A DNA stretch of 34,126 nt from Tannerellaceae bacterium (GCA_031284375.1 JAISZY010000017.1:1-34126); one strand, 5' to 3'. Shown: positions 25,310 through 33,799, numbered from the stretch's first letter. A program made the numbers and translations. The notes: generated from the sequence alone by a model not told the origin.

Positions 25310-26293
25310 ATGAAAGAAAAGAATTATATATCGGAACTCATCACACAATACCTGCTTCGCCGTTACGGACGCGAAACGGAAGAAAAAGTGCAGAGGTGGT
25401 TGATTGACGAAACTCATGCTGCGGAAAAGAATCGCTTGCTGGAAATCTATTGGAATACCATTCCGGAAGGTGCGAGCCGGCAAACGTATGCTTCGCTGGC
25501 AGAGGTGAAGGCTCGATTAGGAATGGAATACGCGGCTCCGGTTGCGACATCCCGTAGGTTGTGGTTGAGGATTGCTGCCGTGCTGTTGCCGTTTGCGCTT
25601 TTGACGGGAAGTTATTTCCTGCTGAAAAATCAACCCGTAAAAACCGATTCGGTTGTAAACATATCCGTTCCATACGGCGAAAGGAGAGAAATCCGATTGC
25701 CCGACGCATCGACCGTATTTCTCAATGCCGGAAGCAGTATACAGTATCCGGTTTCTTTCAGCAAGGAGGAGCGTCTTGTCAGATTAAGCGGCGAAGCTTG
25801 TTTTTCCGTTAGCAAAGATGTGGCAAGGCCGTTTATTGTGGAGACGGAACATCTGTCTGTTGAGGTTTTAGGAACAGAGTTTAACGTAAAAGCTTATCCG
25901 GACGAAAACCGTACTACCGCTACGTTGAACAGCGGCAAAATCAGGGTGGAGACAAAAACGGCGCAGTCGTATATCTTAACTCCCAATCGGCAGTTGTCTT
26001 ACGACACTCAATCGAAACATATAACGATAGCGAGCGTAAATGCCGAAGATTATTCCCTCTGGAAGGAAGGGCGCTTGATATTTGACAACATGCCTTTGTC
26101 CGAAATCCTTTCGGCAGTAGAACGAAAGTTTGACGTATCTGTCCGCTGGGACAACGCGATTGATTCCGCCAACCGGTATACCGTGAAATTTGTGCGGAAC
26201 GAAAACCTTGACGAGGTAATGAAAATTCTGGAAGTGACCTGCGGTTTTGCTTCCCATGTGGAAGGTAAGGTTGTTCGTCTAACGAAAAACTGA
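25310..26293 (+). CDS. FecR family anti-sigma factor / sigma regulator
   Basis: This is a 327-residue single-pass inner-membrane protein. The cytoplasmic N-part (1-80; ISELITQYLLRRYG, VQRWLIDE) should hold the sigma factor. The membrane segment is about 84-105 (LRIAAVLLPFALLTGSYFLL). The periplasmic FecR domain runs about 115-240 (VPYGERREIRLPDASTVFLNAG, RLSGEACFSVSKDVARPFIV, EVLGTEFNVKAY). The closing DUF4974 region begins near 250 (YSLWKEGRLIFDNMPLSEIL, AVERKFDVSV). It is expected to sense the STN domain of the receptor encoded 8 bases downstream. Confidence 0.93.
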   Translation: MKEKNYISELITQYLLRRYGRETEEKVQRWLIDETHAAEKNRLLEIYWNTIPEGASRQTYASLAEVKARLGMEYAAPVATSRRLWLRIAAVLLPFALLTGSYFLLKNQPVKTDSVVNISVPYGERREIRLPDASTVFLNAGSSIQYPVSFSKEERLVRLSGEACFSVSKDVARPFIVETEHLSVEVLGTEFNVKAYPDENRTTATLNSGKIRVETKTAQSYILTPNRQLSYDTQSKHITIASVNAEDYSLWKEGRLIFDNMPLSEILSAVERKFDVSVRWDNAIDSANRYTVKFVRNENLDEVMKILEVTCGFASHVEGKVVRLTKN

Positions 26294-26301
26294 AGCGCTA
26301 T

Positions 26302-28857
26302 ATGGTTGCCGGACGGTTGTTGCTGTTTATTTGCATCGCATTTCCTTGTTGCGTGAAAGCGCAGGAAATCTTGATTCCCGAAGACAGCGCAACATTCCAC
26401 GGTTTATTCCGGCAGATTGAAGCACAGACGCCTTATACTGTTGCCTATAGCCATGCCATTCTCGACCCGGAAAAGAAAATATCCATCCCTTTCTCTTTCC
26501 GGAATATCCATGTAGAGGATGCGCTTTCTTCGCTGTTTGGAGAAACACCGTATTCCTATACGATAAACGGGAATCATATCATTATCCTTCCGGTGGATAA
26601 GAACAGAAGAGACCTTCGCCGCGAAGGGTCGTATCCCGAAAGAGAAAGGCCGTTCTTTTTTACGGGAATGGTTTTGAACCGGAAATCGAAGGAAATACTG
26701 GAATATGCAACCGTTTGCCTGCTCGACGCCAATAACCGGATATTGTCTGCCGGGATTACGGGCGAAACCGGCGAGTTCCGTCTGACAACGGCAGAGAGTC
26801 CGCGTAAAATCAGAATCAGCTTTATCGGGTATGAAACGCTGGAGAAAGAGGTGAACGAGGTAAACGAACATCTCGGCTCGTTTGGGATGGATGCGGCCGA
26901 AGTGTATTTGGAAGAAATAACCGTAACGGGAAAATCCTTGCCGTCGAAAATAGACCGGAGAACCTATCCCGTAACTCCGCATATGCGCGAAGGGACATTC
27001 CATGCAATAGACTTGCTGGATAAAATTCAAGGCATACAGTACGACCCATCCACCCAAACCTTGAAGGTGAACCATCAGACCAACATCCTGCTGTTGCTGG
27101 ACGGGATACAACAGTCGGCGGTTTATATAAAGAATCTTTCCCCCGAACAGATTCGTGCGATTGAAGTTATCCGGGAGCCGTCCGGCCGCTTCATCTCCGA
27201 AGGGTACGAAGTGATTGTCAATCTTATCCCGGAAAAACAAGCGAAGGGTTATGATGTTTTCGTATCGGATATTTCTATGGTAAACATGGCGGGCAGCAAC
27301 GGAAAGGAATGGTTGGCGGAAGAACAGCCGGTGGCGGGAATATCCTATATGAATCGAAGGACGGTTGTCTACGCCGCCGGTTTGTACAACAGAGAAAAAT
27401 GGAATATGCCGATGAAAAGAGAACTGGTGTACGACGGAGTCCGCGTCCCGTTTGTAGACAATCCGAATGATGCCTATCAGTCGCAAAGCCTCCATTTGGC
27501 TGCCGGAATGGACTACCGCATCAACAATCACCTCCTGGCGATTCAGGGAGACTACGCGGCCGGTACGATGTATTCGGAATATATGTATACAACCGAAGGG
27601 AACGTCTTGTCCAATATCTCCAACCGGACGCTGAAAAATACGGCGAAAAACCTCACCATAAACCGGATTGCCACCGGAAGGGTGTCGTATCGGGGAAAAA
27701 TAAACAACCGCCTCCAACTGAACAGCGATTTCTCCTGCAATTATTATTACAACGACATGGACAACCGGTACAGATTGAGCGCCGACAACCAAACCGATTA
27801 TACGGACGAAAACGTATACGACGAGTATAAGACCCATACCGTTTTCAACTTAGATGCCTCTTATCTGTTACCCTCCGGCGCTTCCGCAGATATGGGCTAT
27901 TCGAACAGTTGGAGAAAGTATGCCTCCCAAAGCAGTCGCGGAAAAGGTTTTTTTGATTACGACGAGTACCGGCATATCATTTTCGCATACCTCTCGTCCG
28001 TTCTCTCCGACCAAATAAACATGATGTCGGGCCTGGGGGTGGAAACGGTAAAGATACGTAACCGGAACTCGATAAACAACGTTACTTACATCCTGCCCCG
28101 CCTCAGCATCCACTACAAGCCATCCCCCGCCTTGTCTATGGAGATGAATTATACGGCAACGCCCCGCTATCCGGTTATGTATCAGATAAGCCCGATGAGC
28201 GTAAAGGTAGACAATTACCTTACGCAGACAGGGAATCCCAATCTAATGCCCTCTCTCCGTCATACGGCCTCGCTGCGGTTCGGGTGGAAGGACAAGCTGA
28301 CCATTGAACCGGTATTCCATTTTACGTACAATGGTTTCAGCGAATCGTATCAGAAAAACGACTACAAACTGTACCGGACATTCCGGAATATCCATACCCG
28401 GGAATACGCGGTGAATGGATGGTACGATCAGGCAATCGGGCGATATATCCGCCTTTCCGGCAACCTGACGTTCTATCACGGCGTAGCCGCCGGTGAAGGC
28501 ATTGAGAACGCCGTAACCGGATGGCTTGCCGCTGCGGAAGCCGGCTATTATCATCCCCGCCATCATTTCGGTATGCGGTTCGGGTTTTACAGAAACATGA
28601 AAAAGAATGCCCTCTGGCAGGGCTATCAAATGCTCAACAAGGATAATTGGCTCTTGGAATTGAACAAGATATTTCCGCATACGGGCCTCTCCGTTACGCT
28701 TTCTTATATCCCTCCCCTTTCGTATGGCATAAGGAAGGAACAAACGAAACAGATGGATACGCCTCTTTACAGCGAAGCGACCCGCATCCGGCTCGACGCT
28801 TATTACAATCTGTTGCTTTTGAAAATCAATTTCCGCTTCCATACCCAACGGAGATGA
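26302..28857 (+). CDS. STN-domain outer-membrane beta-barrel receptor (signal transducer)
   Basis: This is an 851-residue outer-membrane protein with a signal peptide (cut near VKAQ, residue 21). The N-terminal STN domain is at about 26-97 (FRQIEAQTPYTVAYSHAILD, VEDALSSLFG, GNHIIILP). A carboxypeptidase-like regulatory domain follows at about 120-205 (FFTGMVLNRKSKEILEYATV, ISFIGYETLEKEV), then a plug-like region (LLLLDGIQ, IRAIEVIREPSGRF). The rest is a barrel of the OMP_b-brl_3 type ending ITFRFHTQRR-like (KINFRFHTQRR). The STN module is what contacts FecR, so this is the sensor of the circuit. The ligand is unknown; it is not of SusC type and has no SusD partner. The two lipoproteins downstream are candidate surface partners. 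Confidence 0.88.
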   Translation: MVAGRLLLFICIAFPCCVKAQEILIPEDSATFHGLFRQIEAQTPYTVAYSHAILDPEKKISIPFSFRNIHVEDALSSLFGETPYSYTINGNHIIILPVDKNRRDLRREGSYPERERPFFFTGMVLNRKSKEILEYATVCLLDANNRILSAGITGETGEFRLTTAESPRKIRISFIGYETLEKEVNEVNEHLGSFGMDAAEVYLEEITVTGKSLPSKIDRRTYPVTPHMREGTFHAIDLLDKIQGIQYDPSTQTLKVNHQTNILLLLDGIQQSAVYIKNLSPEQIRAIEVIREPSGRFISEGYEVIVNLIPEKQAKGYDVFVSDISMVNMAGSNGKEWLAEEQPVAGISYMNRRTVVYAAGLYNREKWNMPMKRELVYDGVRVPFVDNPNDAYQSQSLHLAAGMDYRINNHLLAIQGDYAAGTMYSEYMYTTEGNVLSNISNRTLKNTAKNLTINRIATGRVSYRGKINNRLQLNSDFSCNYYYNDMDNRYRLSADNQTDYTDENVYDEYKTHTVFNLDASYLLPSGASADMGYSNSWRKYASQSSRGKGFFDYDEYRHIIFAYLSSVLSDQINMMSGLGVETVKIRNRNSINNVTYILPRLSIHYKPSPALSMEMNYTATPRYPVMYQISPMSVKVDNYLTQTGNPNLMPSLRHTASLRFGWKDKLTIEPVFHFTYNGFSESYQKNDYKLYRTFRNIHTREYAVNGWYDQAIGRYIRLSGNLTFYHGVAAGEGIENAVTGWLAAAEAGYYHPRHHFGMRFGFYRNMKKNALWQGYQMLNKDNWLLELNKIFPHTGLSVTLSYIPPLSYGIRKEQTKQMDTPLYSEATRIRLDAYYNLLLLKINFRFHTQRR

Positions 28858-28890
28858 GAGGGGGGATTTGGAAAAAAGTTCGTTTTTTTT

Positions 28891-28921
28891 CGGGAGTGAT
28901 TACCCGTTGAGTTGTACATAT
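28891..28921 (+). promoter_or_regulatory. predicted ECF-sigma promoter before lipoprotein genes (site 2)
   Basis: CGGGAGT (28891-28897), six bases, then CCGTTGAGTTGTACATAT (28904-28921). It matches site 1 at 15 of 18 positions in the second block. The element ends 32 bases before the ATG at 28954. Confidence 0.75.
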
Positions 28922-28953
28922 AGTAAAAGCGCCCAAAGAATGTTTGGTAGAAA

Positions 28954-29472
28954 ATGAAACATATAATTTTATTACAAATGATGGCCTTTTGCATCACCCT
29001 TGCCGCAGGGTGCAGCAAAACGGACAGCGTAGAACCGCCAACGGAAACAACCTCCCAAGTGATTGCCAAAGTAAGCAATACCAACGCGGAACAAATTGTT
29101 TTTACCGGCGACGACATCCTGTGGTTCAACGGGAGAACGAAAGAGCTACGCTTCCGGAACAATTATTCCAACAAGACGATGCTGGATGCAATAACCGCCC
29201 ATGCAATAAAATTTTATATCAACGACGAATACCTCTTTGCGTCCATCCTTTGCGTATCCAGTCTGAGTTCGCAAGTTTTTAACAGCTTGGTTTTTTACTA
29301 CAACATGATAGAAAACAAATTTTTCTTAGCCGACGGCTATCCCGAAGCATCCGTACTGCCGGATCCGCAGAAAGCGCAGGAAGAACGGGATGAAAACAAA
29401 AGAAAGATAGCAAACGAATGGAACAAATTCGTCAACCGGCTAAAACTGGAAGGCAAGTATCAGGAATTATAA
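28954..29472 (+). CDS. small lipoprotein of unknown function, paralogue A
   Basis: This is a 172-residue lipoprotein (lipobox LAAGC, Cys20, then a Thr/Glu-rich linker). The folded part begins near residue 46 with EQIVFTGDDILWFNGRTKEL. It continues FYINDEYLFASILCVSS, FNSLVFYYN and FFLADGYPE, and ends with a charged helix (AQEERDENKRKIANEWNKFV). It shares IVFTG(D/E)DI, NxLVF, DGYP and a final KRK-EW-F segment with the next gene. I do not recognise a named family. The predicted ECF promoter upstream places it in the sensor regulon. Confidence 0.7.
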   Translation: MKHIILLQMMAFCITLAAGCSKTDSVEPPTETTSQVIAKVSNTNAEQIVFTGDDILWFNGRTKELRFRNNYSNKTMLDAITAHAIKFYINDEYLFASILCVSSLSSQVFNSLVFYYNMIENKFFLADGYPEASVLPDPQKAQEERDENKRKIANEWNKFVNRLKLEGKYQEL

Positions 29473-29497
29473 TGTACTACTAATAAATGCAACAATT

Positions 29498-30136
29498 ATG
29501 ACTAAGATGAAGTTTTTTATGACGATATCATTTGGAATGATATTATTTTCGTGCGATAGCGATAAGGAGCCGGTTCCGGCTAAAGAGGAAAACGCAGGAA
29601 AGGAACTGACCGTAGTATCCAGAGCAACAGATACGACGATAACAGATCCCACCCAGCCCAACCATCCGGATCATCCCGATTATTGGCCTACAAAGCCGCC
29701 TGTTTCAACAGGAGAAACAGAGACCCCGCCCTACGAAGGGCCATACAACCGGGAAAATATTGTCTTTACCGGAGAGGATATTGCCTCTTTTCATATCACA
29801 ACAAGGGAGATAACATTTACCCATCCGTCAACAGCCGACAATCTCAACAAACGTACGGTAGGCCTCTTCATTAAATTGGCTTTTTATCTGAACGAAACGC
29901 CCTTGCTGGTGGCTGATGTGTATTCTCCCATCGCCGGTTTCTTTTACAACGATTTAGTGTTCGTCATAGAAGATTCCGGATTCTATCTATTGGATGGCTA
30001 TCCGCGGGGAAGATGGGAGGGAGACGCCGCGGGAGAGATAACAGACGCGATTCGCGAAGCCAACGCCCAGAAGCGAAAGAACGAATGGGATACCTTTATC
30101 AAATACCTGACGGAGGCCGGGAAAATTGTAAGATAA
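29498..30136 (+). CDS. small lipoprotein of unknown function, paralogue B
   Basis: This is a 212-residue lipoprotein (LFSC, Cys19; ATG at 29507 is an alternative start). A low-complexity linker follows (residues 40-85, with TQPNHPDHPDYWPTKPP) and is longer than in paralogue A. The domain from about 86 matches paralogue A: ENIVFTGEDIASFHITTREI, LAFYLNETPLLVADVYSP, FYNDLVFV, YLLDGYPRG and the closing KRKNEWDTFIKYL. The linker suggests presentation away from the membrane. It follows paralogue A by 25 bases and probably shares its transcript. Function unknown. Confidence 0.7.
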   Translation: MTKMKFFMTISFGMILFSCDSDKEPVPAKEENAGKELTVVSRATDTTITDPTQPNHPDHPDYWPTKPPVSTGETETPPYEGPYNRENIVFTGEDIASFHITTREITFTHPSTADNLNKRTVGLFIKLAFYLNETPLLVADVYSPIAGFFYNDLVFVIEDSGFYLLDGYPRGRWEGDAAGEITDAIREANAQKRKNEWDTFIKYLTEAGKIVR

Positions 30137-30170
30137 ATAAGGACATGCTACCGGAAATGACTATAATAAT

Positions 30171-30178
30171 TATCTTTG
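30171..30178 (+). promoter_or_regulatory. -7 box before the transposase fragment
   Basis: TATCTTTG matches the consensus exactly, 24 bases before the ATG at 30202. No clear -33 box is visible. Confidence 0.4.
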
Positions 30179-30201
30179 CTTCCGAAAAAAAATAACATAG
30201 C

Positions 30202-30630
30202 ATGAATTTACTGAATCTTACAACCCTCTACCCCGACGAAGAAAGCTGCAAAGCCAAGTGGAAGGAGTTCCGGGACGAACAACAAATCGTATGTATACAT
30301 TGCGGCTGCAAGGAACACTATTGGAAAAAAGACAAGGAAAACTATGAGTGCAAACAATGCGGTTATCGCCAGAGTTTGAAGGCCAACACCCTGATGCACG
30401 GCAGTCAGTTGCCCTTTCGGTATTGGTTCGTGGCGATACATTTACTTCTATCGGCAAAGAAAAATCTTTCGGCCAAAGAACTCCAGCGGCAGTTGGGACA
30501 CAGCACCTACAACCCCATTTGGTCGATGCTGCACAAACTGCGGCGGGCTATGAGCAACCCCCATACCCGCCATCAGCTTGCCAAAGTAGTAGAGTTGAAC
30601 GCCGCCGCGTCTACAAAGAATAAAAAATAA
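30202..30630 (+). pseudogene. IS1595-type transposase, N-terminal fragment only
   Basis: These 142 codons hold the IS1595 family N-terminal zinc ribbon: two Cys pairs, CIHCGC and CKQCG, near residues 31 and 51. The adjoining DNA-binding segment (KANTLMHGSQLPFRYWFVAIH, LSAKELQRQLGHSTYNPIWSML) follows. Family transposases are about 300 residues with a DDE/DDN nuclease domain. This one breaks off at VVELNAAAS, about where the first catalytic Asp (VELDE or similar) should be. The last codons (STKNKK) are the antisense of the neighbouring propeller gene, so the right end of the element is lost. No inverted terminal repeat was found. Confidence 0.8.
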
Positions 30631-31699
30631 ATACCGGATTACTCTCTTCTTTCAGTCCCTTTAATGCTTCGGGGATAACCGCCGCATCCACATCCGGATA
30701 CTGTTGGAGTTCGTGATAGGTGATAATCTGCACCAGACGATTTCCCGCCATTTCCCCCCACACAGGAAAATGCCGGTAACTTGCCGTTCCCAACATGCCA
30801 CGCTGAAAATTAGCGTCGGCCATCCCACGGATGTCTCCTCATTGGATACTTTCTACAAAAATATCGCTGCCTTCGCCGGTCTTTTTGGCGATAGAGCTGA
30901 AATCGGTCACGTCGAGCGAGCGGAAAATCTCCTTGTCCGAATTTCTGAGCTTGAGCACATAAGCGGCCTCTATCCTGTCTTTCCCTATCCTGTAAATCGT
31001 ATCATTGCTGCCGGATTTAAACAAAACCGATTCGGGAAAACCGGAGTGCGTCGCAGCGATAGCGGTAGTAAAACCGGAATTTTCGGGCGGAACAAGCGGC
31101 GAATAAAAAGGATTGGACAAAGCAATCGTATCGCCGTTGAGATGAAAGATGCCCAACCCGAAACTCCCGCCTTGAAACGGCATGTACAGCATCGACACCG
31201 AAGCAAATCTGTCGTCCCCCAGATGCGCCTGATAAATGGTTTGGTATTCGTGCGATGTTTTGCCGATAAATTCTCCGGAAAGCGTATACCGCAGCGCCCC
31301 ATTCGGCGTAAAGAGATACAGCATCCCATTCGCCTCGTCGGCCTGCATACCGATAATTGATTCGGGAATTTCGCCGGGACCACTGCCGTAGGAAATCAGC
31401 GTCCGGAGAAACTTCCCCGTTTTATCGAACATCACAATCCGCTTCTCCTTTACAGGATGAATATAGATATAATCCTGCGTAACGGCATAATAACCAACGC
31501 CGTCTATCAGGGAAGCATCATCCGGAGTAACCTCCAGAGGAACGTATTCTACCGCCCGGATTTCCTTATCCAACCCCAACGTACCGGTTTCTTCCAACAA
31601 ATCCCGGACTTCCGAAACCCAAACCGAAGCGCCACGCTTATCCTCATTACAAGAAGATAAAGCCAAAACAAATGCACCAAAAATTACTATTCTTTTCAT
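30611..31699 (-). pseudogene. 6-bladed beta-propeller lipoprotein with in-frame TGA
   Basis: From ATG at 31699 the frame encodes a lipoprotein (LSSC, Cys17) of the 6-bladed propeller family: LDKEIRAVEYVPLEV near 44, DYIYIHPVKEKRIVMFDKTG, SYGSGPGEIPESI and YRIGKDRIEAAYVLKLR near 238. It meets TGA at 30839-30841 after 286 codons. The same frame then continues without a stop for 75 codons to TAG at 30611-30613, encoding GDIRGMADANFQRG and a propeller-like end ESNPVFIFYSL. The gene is thus a single frame broken by one stop. It differs from the propellers at 337-3704. The tail meets the transposase fragment end-on. Confidence 0.8.
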
Positions 31700-31748
31700 A
31701 ACATAAAGATTTATCTGTAAACAATTCTCTTCTCAATTTTAAACAGCC

Positions 31749-31780
31749 CAAAGTTACTCCGCATTTTCCGTTGCAGCAAA
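31749..31780 (-). promoter_or_regulatory. promoter of the interrupted propeller gene
   Basis: On the minus strand, TTTG (31777-31780) is followed after 20 bases by TAACTTTG (31749-31756). Both boxes match the Bacteroidetes consensus. The ATG at 31699 is about 50 bases downstream. Confidence 0.7.
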
Positions 31781-31878
31781 ACAATCCCCCGTATATCGTT
31801 CCTTCTTCCAAGTTATCTGCTATTTTTACAGACAAGGAAATAAATTGCTACCCTCAATACATTAAATGTGAAAAAAAA

Positions 31879-31908
31879 CTTGGAAATTAATTCTAATCAC
31901 TATCTTTG
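31879..31908 (+). promoter_or_regulatory. promoter upstream of the 21-bp repeat leader
   Basis: TATCTTTG (31901-31908) matches the -7 consensus. CTTG (31879-31882) lies 18 bases upstream as a weak -33. Transcription would start just before the repeat array, so the array would lie in the transcript. Confidence 0.6.
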
Positions 31909-31922
31909 CGGAAGGAAGTACA

Positions 31923-32174
31923 AATTATCCGGAGAACTCTCTAAGATATTTAGAAAACTCTCTAAGATATTCGGAGAACTCTCCAAATAATCCGAAAAAC
32001 TCTCCAAATTATTTGGAAAACTCTCTAAATAATTCGGAGAACTCTCCAGATAATTCGGAGAACTCTCCAGATAGTTTGAAGAACTCTCCAGATAATTTGG
32101 AGAACTCTCCAGATGATTCGGAGAACTCTCCAGATGATTCAGAGAACTCTCCAGATAATTCGGAGAACTCTCCA
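31923..32174. repeat. 21-bp tandem repeat array, 12 units
   Basis: Twelve consecutive 21-bp units (typical unit GATAATTCGGAGAACTCTCC plus A) run from 31923, with a partial unit after 32174. Each holds the near-palindrome GGAGA-AC-TCTCC. The 5' units are more divergent than the 3' units. Because 21 is a multiple of three, both strands stay open: plus as a heptad (NSENSPD), minus as SSGEFSE. The plus frame has only a TTG start (32013) and runs to TGA at 32229-32231, overlapping the next ATG. Whether it is translated is uncertain. Confidence 0.92.
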
Positions 32175-32227
32175 GATGATTTAGATATAGATAAAAGTAT
32201 CGTATTTATTCTAAAAATAAAGAAAGC

Positions 32228-32881
32228 ATGAAAGATTACATCCCTCACAAAGAATCTGTATTAGCGCTATGGAGCGCAAATTTCACCGCACAGGTTGTCG
32301 CCAACGCCACAGCATGGGAGATTCCGACTCAAGAGATTACCGCCCTGCAAACGGCTAATGCCGACTTCGTCACGCTTCATGCGCAGGCGAACAATCCGGA
32401 GAAAACCTCCATCATTGTGGCCGAAAAAAACGCCGCTCGCGAAGCATTGGTAGCGAAAATCCGGCGATTGGTGGGTTTTCGACTGAAAAATCCCGTCGTT
32501 ACCAATGCCGATCGCATCGCCCTGGGGCTTCGCGTGCGCGACAGCAAGCCGTCCCATATTCCCGCCCCGAAATCGCGTCCCGAAATCGCGATTGTTGTCC
32601 TTGATGTTTGTCGCCTGAAAATCCTTTTCCACGATATAAACAGCGACCACAAGGCAAAACCCTACGGAGTGCACGGCGCCCTCCTCGCTTACGCCGTGCT
32701 CGACGCCCCACCCGCTTCCCCAAACGCCCTTACCCGCACCCGGATGGCCACCCGCACGCCGTACACCCTCGAATTTAGGGAAGAAGAACGCGGAAAAACC
32801 GTTTACATCGCCACCTGCTGGGAAAACAAAAAGGGCGAAAAAGGACCATGGAGCGAAATCGGAAAAGCTATCGTGCCATAA
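32228..32881 (+). CDS. Bacteroidales hypothetical protein with Fn3-like C-terminus
   Basis: This 217-residue protein has no signal peptide. The N-terminal 90 residues are helical (LALWSANFTAQVVANATAW, ITALQTANADFVTLHAQANN, AREALVAKIRRLVGFRL). Residues about 110-217 look like a beta-sandwich: SRPEIAIVVLDVCRLKILFH, KPYGVHGALLAYAVLD, PYTLEFREEERGKTVYIATC and the ending WENKKGEKGPWSEIGKAIVP. The form resembles a widespread Bacteroidetes family of unknown function with a fibronectin-III-like end. Its ATG overlaps the stop of the repeat-encoded frame as ATGA. The long repeat leader may affect its expression. Confidence 0.75.
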   Translation: MKDYIPHKESVLALWSANFTAQVVANATAWEIPTQEITALQTANADFVTLHAQANNPEKTSIIVAEKNAAREALVAKIRRLVGFRLKNPVVTNADRIALGLRVRDSKPSHIPAPKSRPEIAIVVLDVCRLKILFHDINSDHKAKPYGVHGALLAYAVLDAPPASPNALTRTRMATRTPYTLEFREEERGKTVYIATCWENKKGEKGPWSEIGKAIVP

Positions 32882-32944
32882 GGCGAGCCTCCCAACAAAC
32901 CGTTTTTGAGCTGCAAAGGAAACCAGCCCTTGCTGCCCCGGCTT

Positions 32945-32952
32945 TACCTTTG
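32945..32952 (+). promoter_or_regulatory. -7 box before the DUF362 gene
   Basis: TACCTTTG matches the consensus exactly, 27 bases before the ATG at 32980. No convincing -33 element is at the usual distance. Confidence 0.45.
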
Positions 32953-32979
32953 CCCGAAACTTTATAAGAATTTTGATTT

Positions 32980-33799
32980 ATGAAAAGAAGAAATTTTATG
33001 AAAACTACCGGAACAACCGTACTGGCAATGATGGCCGCTCCACATTTGAGCGGATGTTCTTCCGGCTCATCAAAGGACGAAACGGAAAAAGATGGCGGAA
33101 AATCCTCCAAAGTTTTTATAACAAAAGAAATCACGTCAAACGGTCTGATGGCCGTTTACGAGGCTTTGGGACGGAAGGCAACCGGCAAAGTCGCCGTTAA
33201 AATCAGTACCGGAGAGCCGGGCGGACACAATTTTCCGTATCCCGGTGTTGGGAGGACGTCATCTGAAAGAAGATATTGTTGGCGCTCATTTTCGTAACTA
33301 CGACTTTTTTGTGATTCTTTCTCACTTCAAAGGGCATCAAATGGCCGGACTGGGCGGCGCTATCAAAAACATGTCGATAGGCATTGCTTCTTCGCGAGGC
33401 AAAACGCTTATTCACAGCGCCGGTAAAAGCGCTACCGATATTTGGAACAATCTGGCGGAGCAAAACGATTTTCTCGAATCCATGGTGGAAGCGGCAAAAG
33501 CCATAGCCGACGACCGTGGACACAATATCGTATACATAAACGTGATGAACAGACTGTCGATTGACTGCGACTGTAGCTCAAACCCCACAGAACCGGACAT
33601 GCACGACATTGGCATTCTCGCTTCGCTCGACCCTGTGGCGCTCGACAAAGCTTGCATTGACCTCGTGTACGCTGCGCCCGACGGACAATCGCTCATAGCA
33701 CGTATAGAAGCGCAAAATGGCGTTCATACCATCGAACATGCCGAAAAAATCGGCATGGGAAGTTTGAAATATGAACTCGTCGAATTATCAAACGGCTAA
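32980..33799 (+). pseudogene. DUF362 family protein with internal deletion and frameshift
   Basis: From ATG 32980 the product has an export signal with a Tat-like start (KRRNFMK) and a lipobox-like LSGC. It continues KVFITKEITSNGLMAVYEAL and KVAVKISTGEPGGHNFPYP before going out of frame and stopping at 33297. The +1 frame from about 33236 supplies the rest: GGRHLKEDIVGAHFRNYDFF, LSHFKGHQMAGLGGAIKNMS, CDCSSNPTEPDMHDIGILAS and DPVALDKACIDLVYAAPDG. Both halves are recognisable DUF362. In intact relatives about 60-70 residues lie between GEPGGHN and the GRHLKEDIVG segment; here they are missing. A deletion that is not a multiple of three explains both facts. The gene cannot make a normal protein. 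Confidence 0.85.

Noticed and set aside
26404-27837. 477-codon minus-strand frame
   Set aside because: It is a shadow of the STN receptor gene, which shows clear STN, regulatory and plug domains in the plus frame.
32009-32248. Minus-strand heptad frame (SSGEFSE repeats)
   Set aside because: It stays open only because the repeat period is 21; there is no promoter or start context on that strand.
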